Positions 8,304 to 10,101 of a DNA stretch of 10,101 bases are shown one piece after another. Location: positions 1 to 10,101 of the forward strand of contig VSPO01000116.1 of the NCBI GenBank assembly GCA_009775375.1. The letters run 5' to 3'. Position 1 is the stretch's first letter, and each line of letters starts with the position of its first letter. The notes below the pieces were generated by a model. That model was not told the origin of the DNA, did not search any database, and saw only the letters and a list, made by a program, of their open reading frames with translations. Origin of the DNA: Muribaculaceae bacterium (GTDB lineage Bacteria; Bacteroidota; Bacteroidia; Bacteroidales; Muribaculaceae). The position numbers and the translations under genes are program-made.

Positions 8304-8541
8304 GGTCTCGTCAGGTTTATGATTCTCACTATTTGCCTTCTTATGCATGGATGTAGCTTATGGACCAGCCGCACCGACCGATTTAGAACCGAATTCGTCA
8401 CATTCTTGTCTCCTCTGATCACGCCCACAACTTTCCCCAACAACTCTCCATGGCAGCATTCCTCCATCTGGAAAAGATTGGAGTCTCCCATCAGAATGTA
8501 TTTTCCGCTCCGGCTTTTATAATACGATGAAGGAACACTCC
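8300..8541 (-). pseudogene. S24/S26-type peptidase remnant, frameshifted
   Basis: The C-terminal half of a signal-peptidase-like protein is recognisable in two frames. One frame gives VFLHRIIKAGA (about 8506-8538). The next, from about 8505 to 8300, gives KYILMGDSNLFQMEECCHGE and then LLGKVVGVIRG. Together these match the family pattern LHRI, YxLMGDGN, then GTE/EEC and GKVVxIxRG. The frames rejoin if one A is restored in the run read as TTTT on the plus strand at 8501-8504, so a single-base deletion is likely. The N-terminal half with the catalytic serine motif (GxSM) cannot be found before the promoter at 8685, so that part is deleted or degraded. The TGA at 8300-8302 overlaps the ABC start by 4 bases. 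Such proteins are thought to process peptides exported by the adjacent ABC transporter; here both genes are broken. Confidence 0.6.
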
Positions 8542-8625
8542 TCTTGGCTTTTCCGATGCAGTGCGTAGAACACTTTGCCGCTCAACGGATTGCAATCCTT
8601 CGGGTACAAAAGCCCGAAAGTGCTC
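8530..8625 (-). other. Possible structured RNA leader
   Basis: In the transcript expected from the promoter at 8685-8716, the minus strand can pair GAGCACTTT (8617-8625) with AAAGTGTTC (8568-8576), nine pairs including one G-U. Inside lie a CGGG/CCCG hairpin (8601-8616) directly abutting the outer stem, and the palindrome GGATTGCAATCC (8587-8598). Another small hairpin, GAGGA-GTGT-TCCTT, follows at 8530-8543. This would form a three-way junction. It could be a cis-acting leader of the decayed operon, a small RNA, or chance pairing in remnant coding DNA. I do not recognise an RNA family. Confidence 0.3.
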
Positions 8626-8684
8626 CGTTTTTACCTTCTGAAAATCGCTTTTCCCGACCCTCCCGGGCCTGTGTTTTGTATCCG

Positions 8685-8716
8685 CAAAGATAGCTGTTTT
8701 AACTAAGATGTGCAAA
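8685..8716 (-). promoter_or_regulatory. Bacteroidales-type promoter
   Basis: On the minus strand TTTG (8713-8716) is followed by exactly 20 bases and then TATCTTTG (8685-8692). This matches the -33 TTTG and -7 TAnnTTTG elements known for the primary sigma factor of Bacteroides. Transcription would start near 8678 and run into the structured leader, the S24 remnant and the ABC remnant. The 33-bp repeats lie immediately upstream. Confidence 0.7.
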
Positions 8717-8740
8717 CGACCGATACGAGGTCATTATCGA

Positions 8741-8854
8741 TTAGTTTGAAAAAGTGTAGCAATCCCTCGGTTATTCGTTTGAAAAAGTGTAATGGAGGCA
8801 TGGTTATTCGGTCAAAAAAAGTGTAATCATTGTTCTATTCAATTGAAAAATCCA
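8741..8854. repeat. Degenerate 33-bp tandem repeats, possible IS21-like element end
   Basis: Three copies of a motif occur at 8741-8759 (TTAGTTTGAAAAAGTGTAG), 8774-8792 (TTCGTTTGAAAAAGTGTAA) and 8807-8826 (TTCGGTCAAAAAAAGTGTAA). A fainter fourth (TTCAATTGAAAAA) is at 8838-8850. The period is 33, 33 and 31 bases, about three DNA turns. The second and third copies also share GGTTATTCG. Read on the minus strand the motif is TACACTTTTTCAAAC, resembling the repeated transposase-binding sites I recall at the ends of IS21-family elements in Bacteroidales. No istA or istB gene is present, so it would be a solo end. An operator array for the adjacent promoter is the alternative. Confidence 0.6.
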
Positions 8855-8873
8855 AGCCTTAAAATGAATTTAA

Positions 8874-9392
8874 TCAATCCTCTGCGTATTCGTAGTAGAT
8901 GTCCCACAATGTATCCGGAAAGCCATATCCACAACACTCCACAGACTTAATCATCTTTTTCATGCGTGGCGAGTATTCGGGCATCAGTCCGTTGATAGAT
9001 ATGAATTTGACCGCTTTGTTGAAATTGTTTTCAAGAGCGGTATAAAACGGATCGTCGTAATCGCCAAATTGTGCAGTCAAGCTGCATCCTTGTTCCACAT
9101 AGTAGAGCATCAGGTCGGCAATGGCATATGGGTCAGGTACAAGTTTCTTGAATGAGGTTATCAGTTTATTGCATTCTCTGAAACTCGGATCTTTGGGCCA
9201 GTCGTTGCGGCCAAAGAATTGGTTGCGTATTGCCTTCTTGTATTTTTCAAGCTCGGCATCGCTATTGGGCTCCATATAGAACTCAAGCCATGCACTCGCT
9301 TCCTTGCTTGCATCGTACAGCTGAAGCATTATGTCAACAACCTGTTCTTTTGATAGAGTCGACATATATTTTTTTAATTTTGCTTTTGACAT
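8874..9392 (-). CDS. Small DUF6155-like protein of unknown function
   Basis: This is a 172-residue soluble, mostly helical protein beginning MSKAKLKKYMSTLSKEQVVD, with no signal peptide or membrane segment. That opening and the following LQLYDASKE...FYMEP segment resemble DUF6155 proteins of Bacteroidetes, whose function is unknown; this is from memory and not certain. Later features are a central segment (KLVPDPYAIADLMLYYVEQG, about 83-102) and a cysteine pair (ECCGYGFPD, 152-160). It begins 22 bases after the HipA-type stop on the same strand, so the two are probably co-transcribed. Whether it takes part in the toxin module, for example as an antitoxin or target, is not shown by sequence. 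Confidence 0.82.
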   Translation of the reverse strand: MSKAKLKKYMSTLSKEQVVDIMLQLYDASKEASAWLEFYMEPNSDAELEKYKKAIRNQFFGRNDWPKDPSFRECNKLITSFKKLVPDPYAIADLMLYYVEQGCSLTAQFGDYDDPFYTALENNFNKAVKFISINGLMPEYSPRMKKMIKSVECCGYGFPDTLWDIYYEYAED

Positions 9393-9414
9393 TTTGGTAT
9401 AAGTTAAATTGATA

Positions 9415-10101
9415 TTATTCTGAAAATCTGTTGAAACGGCTTATACGTTCATTTACAATACGGATGTAGTTGCGTTTCAGTTTGTCGGTAAGAAAACTAT
9501 GGTCAACAAGTCGCTTTGCGCCTTCAGGGAAAGCGGTGTATTTGTTTAGGATTCTGTCTATACGTTTCTTTACCAGGCCAATCTTTTCTCCGAATCTCTC
9601 AAAATCAAGACGACAGGGATGGCCGGTTCTGTCGTAAATGTCGCTCTTCTCTATATCAGATGACAGTCCGCCGTCAAGACCGAAGTCATCGCCATTGACA
9701 TGTAAACTTGTATTGATTAGATCGTAAGCAGGAGCCAGACGGTAATCGCGCCCATTCAGAATCAACGAGAAATTTTTAAGGTGATCATCGCCATTAGCAT
9801 AAATGTAATTGAAAACCACAAGTTCAAAGAATCTCTCCATCTCAACCATCCATGCGGCTACATTTGTCCTAATCGCTTTGGCTATATCCTCATAGCAACC
9901 GTTGTATTTGAACTGGAGTCCGGCGGCCTGTTCATTCTTGCCTATTATCGAGGCGAAATCTTCCAACGGGAGTTTTGACCCGTCAGGGAGGATGTCGAAA
10001 CGGCGGGTAATATATACCGGTTGTCCTTTGGGCGTAAAACAAAGACCATTTGCTGCGGTCTGTATTCCGTAAATCTGTGAGGCAATCTGCATAGTAAGAT
10101 G
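9415..10101 (-). CDS. HipA-type Ser/Thr kinase toxin, C-terminal part, cut at the right edge
   Basis: The frame is open through the window edge: codons H-L-T precede the methionine at 10090-10092, so that methionine is internal and the gene starts outside. Numbered from this methionine, the kinase catalytic loop is NGDDHLKN (100-107), with D102 or D103 and K106/N107 at catalytic and metal-binding positions. LAPAYDLI (119-126) follows, where D124 corresponds to the metal-binding aspartate of kinases. This is the HipA C-terminal domain, which phosphorylates aminoacyl-tRNA synthetases or other translation proteins in characterised members and causes growth arrest. The active site looks intact. 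The antitoxin (HipB-like) and N-terminal part would lie to the right of the window. The frame ends in TAA at 9415, followed closely by the DUF6155-like gene. Confidence 0.9.
   Translation of the reverse strand, partial: HLTMQIASQIYGIQTAANGLCFTPKGQPVYITRRFDILPDGSKLPLEDFASIIGKNEQAAGLQFKYNGCYEDIAKAIRTNVAAWMVEMERFFELVVFNYIYANGDDHLKNFSLILNGRDYRLAPAYDLINTSLHVNGDDFGLDGGLSSDIEKSDIYDRTGHPCRLDFERFGEKIGLVKKRIDRILNKYTAFPEGAKRLVDHSFLTDKLKRNYIRIVNERISRFNRFSE

Noticed and set aside
8491..8715. A 74-codon ORF as an independent small gene
   Set aside because: Its ATG lies within the -33 promoter region, upstream of the expected transcription start, and its last part fits better as the upstream frame of the S24 remnant.
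8741..8854. CRISPR array
   Set aside because: Copies are few, imperfect and about 19 bases long with spacers of about 14 bases, and no cas genes are present.

Overview
The window looks like an accessory island from a Bacteroidales genome (Bacteroides, Parabacteroides or Muribaculaceae type). Three things suggest this: a textbook Bacteroidales promoter (TTTG, 20 bases, TATCTTTG) at 8685-8716, protein families typical of that order, and moderate GC content. Every credible gene is on the minus strand, so transcription runs from right to left.

Right edge (8874-10101): the C-terminal part of a HipA-type serine/threonine kinase toxin, cut by the window edge. A small DUF6155-like protein follows 22 bases downstream, probably in the same transcript. 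Middle right (7395-8873): a decayed locus. It has a degenerate 33-bp tandem repeat array (possibly one end of an IS21-like element), a strong promoter, a potentially structured leader, a frameshifted remnant of an S24/S26-type signal peptidase, and a translationally coupled ABC exporter. The exporter has lost half of its membrane domain and its Walker A motif through an in-frame internal deletion.

Centre and left (1129-7131): the main system, three tightly coupled genes. The first is a DUF6361-like protein interrupted by a single in-frame TAG. The second is a phospholipase D-like protein with two HKD-type half-sites. The third is a 1004-residue superfamily 2 helicase with large insertions. 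A likely nuclease coupled to a DNA or RNA translocase suggests an antiphage or restriction-like cassette; I cannot match it with certainty to a named system. After a 180-base gap with a possible 30-residue ORF come a 290-residue protein of unknown function (76-948) and the first 18 codons of another gene leaving the left edge.

The main themes are a candidate PLD-helicase defence cassette with a broken or recoded first gene, and a neighbouring peptide-export-like operon decayed in two genes. Both fit a horizontally exchanged region under decay. All functional roles are inferred from motifs; no database search was possible.
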